A stretch of DNA of 64,000 nucleotides from Galliscardovia ingluviei (GTDB lineage: Bacteria > Actinomycetota > Actinomycetes > Actinomycetales > Bifidobacteriaceae). Position 1 is the first letter of the stretch; each line of letters begins with the position of its first letter. The DNA is taken from assembly GCF_014635685.1 (NCBI RefSeq), contig NZ_BMDH01000001.1:372001-436000 (forward strand), read 5' to 3'. A model generated the notes under the pieces. It searched no databases. It was not told where the DNA came from and worked only from the letters and a program-made list of their open reading frames with translations. Shown here in pieces: positions 45,168 to 53,628 of the stretch. Both the position numbers and the translations under genes were made by a program.

Positions 45168-45494
45168 ATGGCTGGATTAATTAAAGATAACTTTGATGAA
45201 GAAGTGTTAATAGAATTATCTTGGATTATGAATGTAATTGATGAAATTGCTGAGAAATATGGGATAGAAACATATGAAACAATTCTTATAAAATATAGGG
45301 TGCAACCTGAAGAAGAGCAGTGTATTGATAAATTTATTGCTCTCCATGTCAACGAATTAGAAAGTCTATCAATTATAGAAATTCAAAAAGAGATAGCTAG
45401 TTACTATTTTGCATTAACAAAAAGACAGTGGCATGTAGCAGATGATGTAGTTGAAAAACTTATCAAGATAAGGAAAGATGAGCTACTCAACTAA
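45168..45494 (+). CDS. Small helical cytosolic protein, candidate immunity protein
   Basis: A 108-residue product without signal peptide or membrane helix, predicted all-helical with an acidic first half (DNFDEEVLIELSWIMNVIDE) and a basic end (KLIKIRKDELLN). GAAGGTGAT before the ATG overlaps the stop of the secreted-peptide gene, so both are made from one message. Size, position and helical make-up fit bacteriocin immunity proteins, but I recognise no specific family and a regulatory or chaperone role is possible. Codon use is AT-rich like its partner and unlike glgX next door, suggesting joint transfer. Confidence 0.5.
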   Translation: MAGLIKDNFDEEVLIELSWIMNVIDEIAEKYGIETYETILIKYRVQPEEEQCIDKFIALHVNELESLSIIEIQKEIASYYFALTKRQWHVADDVVEKLIKIRKDELLN

Positions 45495-45544
45495 ATATCA
45501 TGCTATGGATACTATAAACACTTTGATGGACTCAGTAAATAACA

Positions 45545-45590
45545 GTTTGGGCTTATAGATAGAAAAGCTCACCTACCTACAAGCCCAAAC
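45545..45590. terminator. Hairpin between the peptide pair and glgX
   Basis: GTTTGGGCTT at 45545-45554 pairs with AAGCCCAAAC at 45581-45590 over a 26-base loop. It lies between convergent genes and may end both transcripts; no T tail is present on either side. Confidence 0.5.
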
Positions 45591-45625
45591 ATCAGCGATG
45601 CTCTGCGTTCTCAAACAAATAATAG

Positions 45626-47788
45626 TTAGTGGGCAAAGTGCCTTGGAGTCGTATCTTTACCAAGTTCAGCATTCTCATTGCTCATCAGTAGCAAGAAACT
45701 ACGTGGTTGAGCAGTGATAACAAACCCAGCTTCATACGTCAATTCTGGTCCATGCGGATTATACGTATCAGCAACCAATGTCCAAGTAGAACCATAACGC
45801 TCATCTGGCAGCTTGAACACAATCGGCTCATAATGCGCGTTAAAAATCAGTAAGAAGCTGTTATCCTTCATAGGAGAGCCAAACCAGTCAGTTTCTGGAA
45901 TATCATGTCCATTCAAAAACACCATAACTGAAAGGGCATGGGTATTACTCCAGTCTTCACGATCCATAATCTGACCGGTATGATCAAACCATTCAGCCTG
46001 AGGAATGTGCTCCGAAGTATCCCCAGCAGCTCTGCCAGTAAAGAAGCGCCTGCGGTGTAACACTGGGTGTTCAAGGCGAAGATGGATGAATTTCTTAGTA
46101 AATTCAAGGAGATCTTTGCGCGTATCGTCTAAATCCCAGTCAATCCAAGAAATTTCATTATCTTGGCAATAAGCATTATTATTGCCTTGCTGTGTGCGGC
46201 CAATTTCATCGCCGCCACTAATCATAGGAATGCCCTGAGAGACAAGAAGCGTTGCGATAAAATTACGCAACTGTCGCTGCCGTAAAGCATTCACATCAGC
46301 AATATCAGTTGGTCCTTCTACGCCGCAATTCCATGAACGATTATGCGATTCACCATCGCGGTTGCCCTCGCCATTAGCATCATTATGCTTATCGTTATAC
46401 GTTACTAAATCGTTAAGAGTGAAACCGTCATGCGCAGTAATGAAATTCACCGATGCAACAGGACGCCTACCATTAGCTTGATATAAATCAGAGCTACCGA
46501 GCAGACGGCTTGCAAACTCAGGCAGGGTAGAAGGCTGTGAGCGCCAGAAATCGCGCACGCAATCGCGGTATCGACCATTCCATTCTGACCAGCTGGAAGG
46601 GAAACCGCCAACTTGGTAACCGCCAGAACCCAAATCCCATGGCTCAGCAATCAATTTAATATGAGATAGAATAGGGTCTTGCTCGACAATATCGAAAAAT
46701 GCAGAAAGCTTATCCACTTCTTGGAATTGGCGAGCTAGTGTGGCTGCTAAATCAAAACGGAATCCGTCAACATGCATTTCGGTAACCCAATACCGTAGCG
46801 AGTCAGTAATCAGACGCAGTGCGTTTGGTGAGCGCATCAGCAATGAATTGCCGGTACCGGTGGTATCGAAATAGTGTGCCTGATCTCCGTCTACAAGGCG
46901 ATAATAGTTACGATTATCAATACCGCGGAAACTTAGGGTTGGTCCCATATGGTTTCCTTCGGCAGTATGGTTGTATACTACGTCGAGAATGATTTCAATG
47001 CCTGCCTGATGGTAGGTTTTGACCATAGATTTGAACTCATTAACCTGCTCACCAAGCTGACCGCCGGAAGAATAAGCATTGTGTGGGGCGAAGAATCCAA
47101 TGGTATTGTATCCCCAGTAATTGCTTAATCCTTTAGATTGCAAAAATGGATCATTAATAAATTGGTGAATTGGCATCAGCTCAAGAGCTGTAATTCCTAA
47201 ATCTTTCAAATATTGCACCACACTTGGATGCGCTAAGCCAGCGTAGGTGCCGCGGATTTCAGCCGGCACGTCCTTACGCAAATTGGTAAGCCCGCGTACA
47301 TGAGCTTCGTAAATAACAGAATCGTGATAAGGAATATTGGGATGTGTGTCATTGCCCCAATCAAAAAATGGGTTAATGACCACGGATTTCATGGTGTGCG
47401 GCGCTGAATCTTCTTGATTACGCAGCTGTGGCTGATCTGGATGATTGATGTCATAGGAGTACAAGCTAGCATCATTGTCAATCATGCCTTCGATAGCCTT
47501 GGCATAAGGGTCGAGTAGGAGTTTACTTGGATCACATCGGTATCCATTTGCAGGATCATATGGTCCGTACACGCGATACCCGTATCGTTGGCCTGGTTGG
47601 ATACCGGGAAGGTAGTTATGCCAGACATACGAATTTTGTTCGGTCATATTGATTCGTGTTTCATGCGCATCATCATCGAATAGGCATAGTTCGACACGTT
47701 CAGCGGCTTCAGAATATAACGCAAAATTTACCCCAGCGCCGTCATAGCGCGCTCCAAGAGGGTACATTGATCCTGGTCTGATTTGCAT
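45626..47788 (-). CDS. glgX: Glycogen debranching enzyme (GH13_11, isoamylase type)
   Basis: Hydrolyses alpha-1,6 branches of phosphorylase-trimmed glycogen. The 720-residue protein has an N-terminal CBM48 domain (GARYDGAGVNFALYSEAAER near residue 13) and the GH13 barrel: VVYNHTAEG near 265, GFRFDLAATL with the nucleophile Asp near 345, LIAEPWDLG with the acid/base Glu near 380 and ITAHDGFTLNDLV near 450. No Shine-Dalgarno precedes the ATG; instead TAGACT ends 6 bases upstream, the spacing of a leaderless transcript. It is divergent from the aroA fusion with 115 bases between starts. Confidence 0.93.
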   Translation of the reverse strand: MQIRPGSMYPLGARYDGAGVNFALYSEAAERVELCLFDDDAHETRINMTEQNSYVWHNYLPGIQPGQRYGYRVYGPYDPANGYRCDPSKLLLDPYAKAIEGMIDNDASLYSYDINHPDQPQLRNQEDSAPHTMKSVVINPFFDWGNDTHPNIPYHDSVIYEAHVRGLTNLRKDVPAEIRGTYAGLAHPSVVQYLKDLGITALELMPIHQFINDPFLQSKGLSNYWGYNTIGFFAPHNAYSSGGQLGEQVNEFKSMVKTYHQAGIEIILDVVYNHTAEGNHMGPTLSFRGIDNRNYYRLVDGDQAHYFDTTGTGNSLLMRSPNALRLITDSLRYWVTEMHVDGFRFDLAATLARQFQEVDKLSAFFDIVEQDPILSHIKLIAEPWDLGSGGYQVGGFPSSWSEWNGRYRDCVRDFWRSQPSTLPEFASRLLGSSDLYQANGRRPVASVNFITAHDGFTLNDLVTYNDKHNDANGEGNRDGESHNRSWNCGVEGPTDIADVNALRQRQLRNFIATLLVSQGIPMISGGDEIGRTQQGNNNAYCQDNEISWIDWDLDDTRKDLLEFTKKFIHLRLEHPVLHRRRFFTGRAAGDTSEHIPQAEWFDHTGQIMDREDWSNTHALSVMVFLNGHDIPETDWFGSPMKDNSFLLIFNAHYEPIVFKLPDERYGSTWTLVADTYNPHGPELTYEAGFVITAQPRSFLLLMSNENAELGKDTTPRHFAH

Positions 47789-47794
47789 ACTGTT

Positions 47795-47800
47795 AGTCTA
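47795..47800 (-). promoter_or_regulatory. -10 element of a probable leaderless glgX transcript
   Basis: TAGACT on the minus strand, then six bases, then the glgX ATG. The -35 region is weak. Confidence 0.45.
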
Positions 47801-47868
47801 GCGCATTTTCCTTCAATTGTGTGGTTATCGCACAAAGACGCTATGCATGACACTTTATGAGAAGATTA

Positions 47869-47897
47869 TGGTCACTGACAACTGGTATCGGTACACT
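47869..47897 (+). promoter_or_regulatory. Promoter of a probable leaderless aroA transcript
   Basis: TGGTCA at 47869-47874 and TACACT at 47892-47897 with a 17-base spacer; the ATG at 47904 follows after six bases, where transcription would start. Confidence 0.45.
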
Positions 47898-47903
47898 ACA
47901 ACT

Positions 47904-50111
47904 ATGAATGAAGCACAATCCCAACAACATAATGCTGCCACTACTTTGCCACTGTGGAATGCTCCTGTAGCACATACGAGCCTCGATGCTACAGTAACAG
48001 TGCCTGGCAGTAAGTCGCTTTCTAATCGATATCTCATTCTTGCTGCTATGGGAAGCAGAACAGTAGAGCTTCTTGGATTGCTGCGTTCTCGAGATACAGA
48101 TTTAATGATTGGCGCGTTGCGTGCTCTGGGCGTGCAAGTGCAAGAGGATACACAGGATCCGACACATGTTTGGGTTACAGCTCCAGCAAATGGTGTTTTG
48201 CAAGGTGATATTACTATTGATTGTGGTCTTGCAGGAACAGTAATGCGCTTTGTTCCAGCGCTTGCAATGCGTACGTCTGGGCCGGTGACTTTTGATGGGG
48301 ATGCTCAGGCATATGCCAGACCAATGAAACCGTTACTTGACGGATTAGAACAGCTTGGAGCGACGATTACCTATTTAGGTGAGCCAGGATTTTTGCCGTT
48401 TATTCTTACCCCGCCGAAGCAAGCAGATAATACTAACACTGTGGCTCGTAATGCTCAATCAACAGCACCTCAGGTTGCTATCGATGCCTCCGGGTCGAGC
48501 CAATTTATTTCAGGACTGCTGTTTGCAGGAGCTCGCAGTGGCTTGCAGCTGACGCATACTGGAGCACATACGCCAAGTTTGCCGCATATTCGTATGACGA
48601 TGGCTGATTTAGAATCAGCGCATATTCAAGTTGACATGCATGACAACACATGGCATGTTACAGCCGGGCAAGTGCAACTGCCAGAACGTGTAGTTGTTGA
48701 ACCTGATTTATCAAATGCAGCCCCGTTTATTGGCGCAGCGCTGCTAGCAGGTGGTCGTGTGCGTATTGCACATTGGCCAGAACATACCACGCAGCCTGGT
48801 GGTTTACTGCCGGAATATATTCGTGCTATGGGAGCGCAAGTTACTTGGCAAGCTGATGCTACAAACTCGGCAACAGGTACGCTCCATGTGCGTGGTTTTG
48901 GGGTGCATGACACTAATCATGCGCTTCATGGATTAGGTGATTTTGATATTGCAGCAGCAGGTGAAATTGCTCCGTCCTTTGCAGCTATGCTTGTATTTGC
49001 AGATAGCCCAACAACACTGCATGGCATTGCACATTTGCGAGGACATGAAACTAATCGTCTGCAGGCATTAGTTGAGCAAATTACGGCAATAGGCGGGCAT
49101 GCTGAAGAAATTGCAGATGGCATTCGTATCACTCCAGTACCACTGGACGCAATGCATGGCACTATTATGCAGTCGTATGCCGATCACCGTATGGCAACGT
49201 TTGGTGCAATGATTGGGCTTGTATTAGAAGGTACACAAGTAGAAAATATTGCTACTACGAGTAAGACTATGCCACAGTTTGTGCAATTATGGCAGGATAT
49301 GTTGCAAGGAGATTGGGTAACAGCCGTAGCAAAAAGCCCTTGGCATGAGGATATCCGCTTAGCAATGCGTCTTGCCGATGCTGCAGATGCAATTACTACG
49401 GCGCGTTTTGCCGCTCTCGATTTGCATGTAGAAGATAAACCTGATCATACTCCGGTTTCTGATGCCGATCGTGCGACTGAACGGGCTATTCGAGATATTT
49501 TGGCACAAGAACGCCCGCAAGATAGCATCTATGGCGAAGAGCTTGGTAAGCAGGCCAGCCGCGGTAGACGCTGGATTATTGACCCGATTGACGGCACTAA
49601 AAACTATGTGCGTGTGCTTGATGCGTGGGCTACTTTGATTGGGTTGCAGGTAGATGATGAGATTGTTCTTGGCATGGTTTCAGCGCCAATGCTGCATACG
49701 CGCTGGTTTGCTGTGCGTGGGGGCGGTGCGTATATGATGCGTGAGGGGCAAGCACCGCAGCGTATTCATGTCTCTCAAGTAGGTACGCTTGATCATGCAT
49801 CACTGTCACTTTCCAGTCTTTCCGGGTGGAAAGAGCGAGGTAATCGAGATCGAGTAATCGCACTTACTGATCAAGTATGGCGTCTGCGTGGTTTTGGTGA
49901 TTTTTGGCAGTATATGTTGCTTGCTCAAGGCGCTATTGATATTTGTGCTGAGCCGGAGCTTGATTTGTATGATATGGCAGCACTTGTGCCAATCGTGGAA
50001 GAAGCTGGTGGTGTATTTACTGATTTAGATGGCAATCCTGGCCCTTGGGGAGGTAATGCCTTGGCAACCAACGCACAGTTGTATCAGACGGTTTTTCCTT
50101 GGTTTCACTGA
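47904..50111 (+). CDS. aroA: Fusion of EPSP synthase (AroA) and inositol-monophosphatase/HisN-type phosphatase
   Basis: One 735-residue frame holds two enzymes. Residues ~25-455 are 3-phosphoshikimate 1-carboxyvinyltransferase of the shikimate pathway: PGSKSLSNRYLILAA, DCGLAGTVMRFVPAL, ASGSSQFISGLLFAGA and SYADHRMATFGAM. Residues ~475-735 are a magnesium-dependent phosphatase of the IMPase superfamily: GEELGK, WIIDPIDGTKNY and LDLYDMAALVPIVEEAGG, closest in style to histidinol phosphatase HisN. Both active sites look whole. In many Actinobacteria aroA and hisN are separate neighbours. The start at 47904 suits a leaderless message; 47868 (with AGAAG upstream) is an alternative that adds 12 residues. 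Confidence 0.88.
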   Translation: MNEAQSQQHNAATTLPLWNAPVAHTSLDATVTVPGSKSLSNRYLILAAMGSRTVELLGLLRSRDTDLMIGALRALGVQVQEDTQDPTHVWVTAPANGVLQGDITIDCGLAGTVMRFVPALAMRTSGPVTFDGDAQAYARPMKPLLDGLEQLGATITYLGEPGFLPFILTPPKQADNTNTVARNAQSTAPQVAIDASGSSQFISGLLFAGARSGLQLTHTGAHTPSLPHIRMTMADLESAHIQVDMHDNTWHVTAGQVQLPERVVVEPDLSNAAPFIGAALLAGGRVRIAHWPEHTTQPGGLLPEYIRAMGAQVTWQADATNSATGTLHVRGFGVHDTNHALHGLGDFDIAAAGEIAPSFAAMLVFADSPTTLHGIAHLRGHETNRLQALVEQITAIGGHAEEIADGIRITPVPLDAMHGTIMQSYADHRMATFGAMIGLVLEGTQVENIATTSKTMPQFVQLWQDMLQGDWVTAVAKSPWHEDIRLAMRLADAADAITTARFAALDLHVEDKPDHTPVSDADRATERAIRDILAQERPQDSIYGEELGKQASRGRRWIIDPIDGTKNYVRVLDAWATLIGLQVDDEIVLGMVSAPMLHTRWFAVRGGGAYMMREGQAPQRIHVSQVGTLDHASLSLSSLSGWKERGNRDRVIALTDQVWRLRGFGDFWQYMLLAQGAIDICAEPELDLYDMAALVPIVEEAGGVFTDLDGNPGPWGGNALATNAQLYQTVFPWFH

Positions 50112-50206
50112 ATGAGCAAGTGCAAGTTGGCGTACAAAGCTACTGCATAAGCCGATGTACTAAGTCGGTAGGCTGTATCGTGGTTTGGGTTTAAGGGCAT
50201 TAATAG

Positions 50207-50923
50207 ATGCGATTGTTTGATAAAGCGCGCCATCCTTGGCTTGCGGCGTTTCGTGCTGCCTTCCCATTGACGGCGCCAGTTGGTCTTGGTTTTCTTTTTT
50301 TGGGATGTTCCTACGGCATGCTGATGGGAGTGCATGGATTTTCTGTCCTGTATCCGTTGTGTATGAGCGCGCTTATTTTTGCAGGCTCTATGGAATTTGT
50401 AACGGTGAGTTTGTTGCTTAGCCCATTTGATCCGATTGCAGCCTTTACTCTAGCAATTATGGTTAACGCGCGTCATATGTTTTATGGTATTGCCATGTTG
50501 CCTCGTTTCGCGGAAACAGGTTGGATCAAGCCGTTGCTCATTTACGGCTTATGCGATGAAACATTTGCTTTGCATGTTTCCACGGTGGCACCGCAAGGTA
50601 TTGACGAGAAAAAATTCATGCTGGCTACCACACTGCTCAATCAAGCATATTGGGTTTCAAGCTCCACACTTGGTGGCCTTATAGGTGCTCGTCTGCCGCA
50701 GCATACTGAAGGGTTGCAGTTTGTACTTACTGCTCTGTTTGTTGTCATTGCTATGGATCAATGGCGAGCACAAGCCGTTGCTGGAAGAACTGGCATTATT
50801 CTTGGGCTTGTGGTTACTACAGTATGTTTGGTAATCTTTGGATCAGCGCAGTTTATGATACCGGCATTACTTGGTATTGTGCTTTTGTGCTTGGCTTTGC
50901 GTTCACGATTGGAGCAAGCATGA
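50207..50923 (+). CDS. azlC: AzlC-family branched-chain amino acid exporter, large subunit
   Basis: Membrane subunit of a two-part branched-chain amino acid exporter, 238 residues with about 7-8 helices. The conserved LGCSYGMLMGVHGFS and FAGSMEFV segments near residues 33 and 62 and the NARHMFYGIAMLPRF motif near 85 are typical. AAGGG lies before the ATG. Its stop overlaps the azlD start (ATGA), so the two are translationally coupled. It is the partner of the small AzlD protein and balances the BrnQ importer encoded at 53.6-55 kb. Confidence 0.9.
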   Translation: MRLFDKARHPWLAAFRAAFPLTAPVGLGFLFLGCSYGMLMGVHGFSVLYPLCMSALIFAGSMEFVTVSLLLSPFDPIAAFTLAIMVNARHMFYGIAMLPRFAETGWIKPLLIYGLCDETFALHVSTVAPQGIDEKKFMLATTLLNQAYWVSSSTLGGLIGARLPQHTEGLQFVLTALFVVIAMDQWRAQAVAGRTGIILGLVVTTVCLVIFGSAQFMIPALLGIVLLCLALRSRLEQA

Positions 50924-51249
50924 GTGTTACGCAGTCAATTATTACCATTGCAGCGGTAGTAGCTGGTACGATGCTTACTCGATTTATCCCATTTTTGGTG
51001 TTTCCTGAACGTAAGCGGACACCTAAAAGTATCGAATTTTTAGGCACGATCTTGCCGTTTGCTATGACAGGCTTGTTAGTAGTGTATTCGCTTAAAGACA
51101 CGGTGCTTACTGCTTGTCCATATGGCATTCCTCAGGCTATTGCAGTAATTCTTGTAGTTGTTGTGCATTGGTGGAAGCATAATATGATGCTTTCATTAGC
51201 AGCTGGCACTATCGCATACATGATTTTGATACAAACAGTATTTGCGTAG
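50920..51249 (+). CDS. azlD: AzlD-family exporter small subunit
   Basis: A 109-residue protein with about four short membrane helices, the small partner of AzlC. The TRFIPFLVFPERKRTPKSIE stretch near residue 20 and LPFAMTGLLVVYSLKD near 50 are family features. The ATG at 50920 overlaps the azlC TGA and is preceded by GGAGCAAGC. Upstream in-frame codons back to 50761 lie within azlC and were rejected. Confidence 0.9.
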   Translation: MSVTQSIITIAAVVAGTMLTRFIPFLVFPERKRTPKSIEFLGTILPFAMTGLLVVYSLKDTVLTACPYGIPQAIAVILVVVVHWWKHNMMLSLAAGTIAYMILIQTVFA

Positions 51250-51332
51250 CATATTACTGCATTGCAGTTAATAAAAACTTGCAAGAAATGTCTATTTGCA
51301 GACATATGCCTCAAGTCTCATGATATCGGTTT

Positions 51333-51338
51333 TACAAT
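51333..51338 (+). promoter_or_regulatory. -10 element of a probable leaderless DUF488 transcript
   Basis: TACAAT, then six bases, then the ATG at 51345. No Shine-Dalgarno is present and the -35 is weak. Confidence 0.45.
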
Positions 51339-51344
51339 GGCAGT

Positions 51345-51701
51345 ATGTTTGCTATGAAAAGAGTGTATGAAACAGCAGAACACACAGATGGTTATCGTGT
51401 ATTAGTAGATAGATTATGGCCTAGGGGAATGAGCAAAGAGCGCGCAGCAATTGATTGGTGGGATAAAGATATTGCACCGAGTGCCGAATTGCGCAAGTGG
51501 TTTGCTCATCGTGCTGATCGTTTTGAAGAGTTTAGCAGACAATATATTGAAGAACTTGATGCTCATCCCGAAGCAGTTCAAGCATTAGTACAAGCAGAAC
51601 ATGAGCATGGCACGATAACATTAGTGTATGCGGCGAAAGATCCTCAAATCAACCATGTGCGTGTGTTATTGGAATATTTGCAACAGGCAAGTGCTGTATA
51701 G
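51345..51701 (+). CDS. DUF488 family protein
   Basis: A 118-residue soluble protein. The signature VLVDRLWPRGMSKERAAID near residue 20 and WWDKDIAPSAELRKWF near 38 are diagnostic of the MarR-associated DUF488 family, whose biochemical role is not settled. The late LVYAAKDPQINHV strand is also conserved. The ATG lies six bases after a TACAAT element, so the message is probably leaderless; a second ATG is at 51354. It has no obvious operon partner. Confidence 0.85.
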   Translation: MFAMKRVYETAEHTDGYRVLVDRLWPRGMSKERAAIDWWDKDIAPSAELRKWFAHRADRFEEFSRQYIEELDAHPEAVQALVQAEHEHGTITLVYAAKDPQINHVRVLLEYLQQASAV

Positions 51702-51824
51702 ATAACGAACTGATGTAATTAACGAGTCTTGCTGGAGAAGCATCACGAATCCCAATATATAAGATATATAAGCAGTAGCAATAATTGTGAAGATTATGTA
51801 CATGCTATACGCTTGACTTACAGT

Positions 51825-52910
51825 ATGACTCAATTTTTCCGAACTTGGTGGACTCGCATTGCGACTCCGTATATGCTGATTACCGCAATCCTATGTTTGC
51901 TGGCTTCTATTGCCGGTGCGCTACTGAAACAGTTACCAGTGCTTAACCTTTTCGGTGCGCTCATTATTGCGCTGCTTATTGGTATGCTTTGTCAGTGGCC
52001 GATGCGCAAATTCTATATGAATGCTTCAGTCGATCGCTCTAAAGGTGTCTCGGGAGCTGCAGGACTTATCGCTAATAAGCTGCTTCGTCTCGGTATTATT
52101 TTGCTCGGGTTTAAGCTGAATTTACAGATTCTCTTCACCCAGGGCTTGAAGAGTTTACCACTGGCCGCAGTTGTAGTAACACTCACTATTGTTGGTACAT
52201 ACGCATTAGCGCGTGCCATGCATGTTGCGCCTCGCTTAGCTATGCTTACTGCAGGCGGTACAGGAATTTGCGGAGCCGCAGCAGTAATGGCTATTTCAGG
52301 TTCCATGAATTCGACTGATAGTGAAGAAGTTAGTGATGAAGAGCAACAGTCTCGCGCTGATGATGAAGTGATGGCTGTAGCAACAGTGGCAGTAATGGGT
52401 ACTGTTTTTGCGCTTATCGATATTGCACTACTGCCATTATTGCCATTGACTACTGCGCAACGAGGTATTGTTGCAGGCGCGTCATTGCATGAAATTGCAC
52501 ATGCTGTAGCGGCAGGTGACGCTCTAGGCGCTGTCGATATTGCTACTATTATGAAACTTTCTCGTGTGCTTATGCTGATTATTGCAGCTTTGGTTATTGC
52601 TGTGTGGTGGTCTAAGCGTTCTAATAATGGTCAAGGAGCAACAGGGCCTAAGAAGCTACCAATTCCTTGGTTTATGCTTGGGTTTATTGCAGCATCTGTA
52701 CTTGGTACTGTAGTGCCAGTATTTCATGCTTGGGCTCCGCAGTTAGTGGATGCTGGTTATATTTTCCTTGGTATGGCTATGGCGGCATTGGGTTTGAATG
52801 TGAATTTCAAAGCGATGTTGTCTCATGGTAGGAATGCAGTTATTGCCAGCTTTATTGCTTCTGTGTGCTTGCTCGCATTCTCTATTGCGGCAGCATGGCT
52901 GTTCTTCTAA
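51825..52910 (+). CDS. YeiH-family putative sulfate exporter
   Basis: Membrane protein of 361 residues with about 9-10 helices. The opening hydrophobic helices, GVSGAAGLIANKLLRLGIIL near residue 67, LTAGGTGICGAAAVMAISG near 142 and the SLHEIAHAVAAGDALG segment near 225 match the conserved family (formerly UPF0324). Transport of sulfate is a database assumption more than a proven role. The frame runs open from 51729, but residues before MTQFF are unlike the family. No Shine-Dalgarno is seen at 51825. A charged loop near 165-180 (DSEEVSDEEQQSRADDE) is unusually acidic. Confidence 0.85.
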   Translation: MTQFFRTWWTRIATPYMLITAILCLLASIAGALLKQLPVLNLFGALIIALLIGMLCQWPMRKFYMNASVDRSKGVSGAAGLIANKLLRLGIILLGFKLNLQILFTQGLKSLPLAAVVVTLTIVGTYALARAMHVAPRLAMLTAGGTGICGAAAVMAISGSMNSTDSEEVSDEEQQSRADDEVMAVATVAVMGTVFALIDIALLPLLPLTTAQRGIVAGASLHEIAHAVAAGDALGAVDIATIMKLSRVLMLIIAALVIAVWWSKRSNNGQGATGPKKLPIPWFMLGFIAASVLGTVVPVFHAWAPQLVDAGYIFLGMAMAALGLNVNFKAMLSHGRNAVIASFIASVCLLAFSIAAAWLFF

Positions 52911-52944
52911 AATGTAATCGTATCGCTTCAGTTTCATTATTGTG

Positions 52945-52968
52945 GTGGCGGGATAATTATCCCGCCAC
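52945..52968 (+). terminator. Palindromic terminator after the YeiH-like gene
   Basis: GTGGCGGGATAA and TTATCCCGCCAC form a perfect palindrome followed by TGTTTAT. It lies between convergent genes and may act on both strands. Confidence 0.75.
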
Positions 52969-53063
52969 TGTTTATAACGGGTATTCATCTGTAGCCACAC
53001 GAAAACGGCGATATGCATCGCTACCATTCAAATAAGTATTAAAAATACAACGTATTGCACATA

Positions 53064-53576
53064 TTAGTGTCGTAAAGCGTACGCTATCCGGATATTACTG
53101 CTGTCACCGCGTACAGAGATAAGACCTTGGCGTATAAAGCCGCGCGAAGTAATAAGAGCTTGCATACGCATATTATCAGGATGCGTATCAACACGTATTT
53201 CACTACATCTTTGCGCAAAAGCGTAATCAATACAAGCATCATAGAATAGTCCAGCAATATGCTTGCCACGTACGCTCTTAGCGACCGCAACACGATGAAT
53301 TACCGTATAATTCGCGTGAGGATAATCCCACGTACCGTTGGTAATATTGGCATAATCAGGATCTGGTCCAGGCAAAATAGCAGCCATGGCAACAGGTTTA
53401 CCATCTAACCGATACACGAATAGGTGATCATGCTCAATATCATTGCGAAGAATTTGAGTGTTCGGGTAGCCATCTTGCCACTGGTTCACACCATCGGCAG
53501 CGAGCAATTGTTGAGCATCGTGCACAATTTCCATAACATCATCAAGCTCATCGATACGTACTTGTGAAAGTTGCAT
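53064..53576 (-). CDS. GNAT-family N-acetyltransferase
   Basis: A 170-residue acetyl-CoA dependent acetyltransferase. The VHDAQQLLAADGVNQWQ opening, the VYRLDGKPVAMAAILP strand near residue 60 and the acetyl-CoA loop HRVAVAKSVRGKHIAGLFYD near 98 are typical of this GNAT group. The start at 53576 is preceded on its strand by AAGGAG; upstream in-frame codons to 53663 run into brnQ. It follows brnQ by 52 bases on the same strand and is likely co-transcribed. Substrate unknown. Confidence 0.87.
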   Translation of the reverse strand: MQLSQVRIDELDDVMEIVHDAQQLLAADGVNQWQDGYPNTQILRNDIEHDHLFVYRLDGKPVAMAAILPGPDPDYANITNGTWDYPHANYTVIHRVAVAKSVRGKHIAGLFYDACIDYAFAQRCSEIRVDTHPDNMRMQALITSRGFIRQGLISVRGDSSNIRIAYALRH

Positions 53577-53628
53577 AGTACTCCTTGAAGTCGATGCGAA
53601 CAGTGGTCTATAAGTAGCTTGTGTATAC

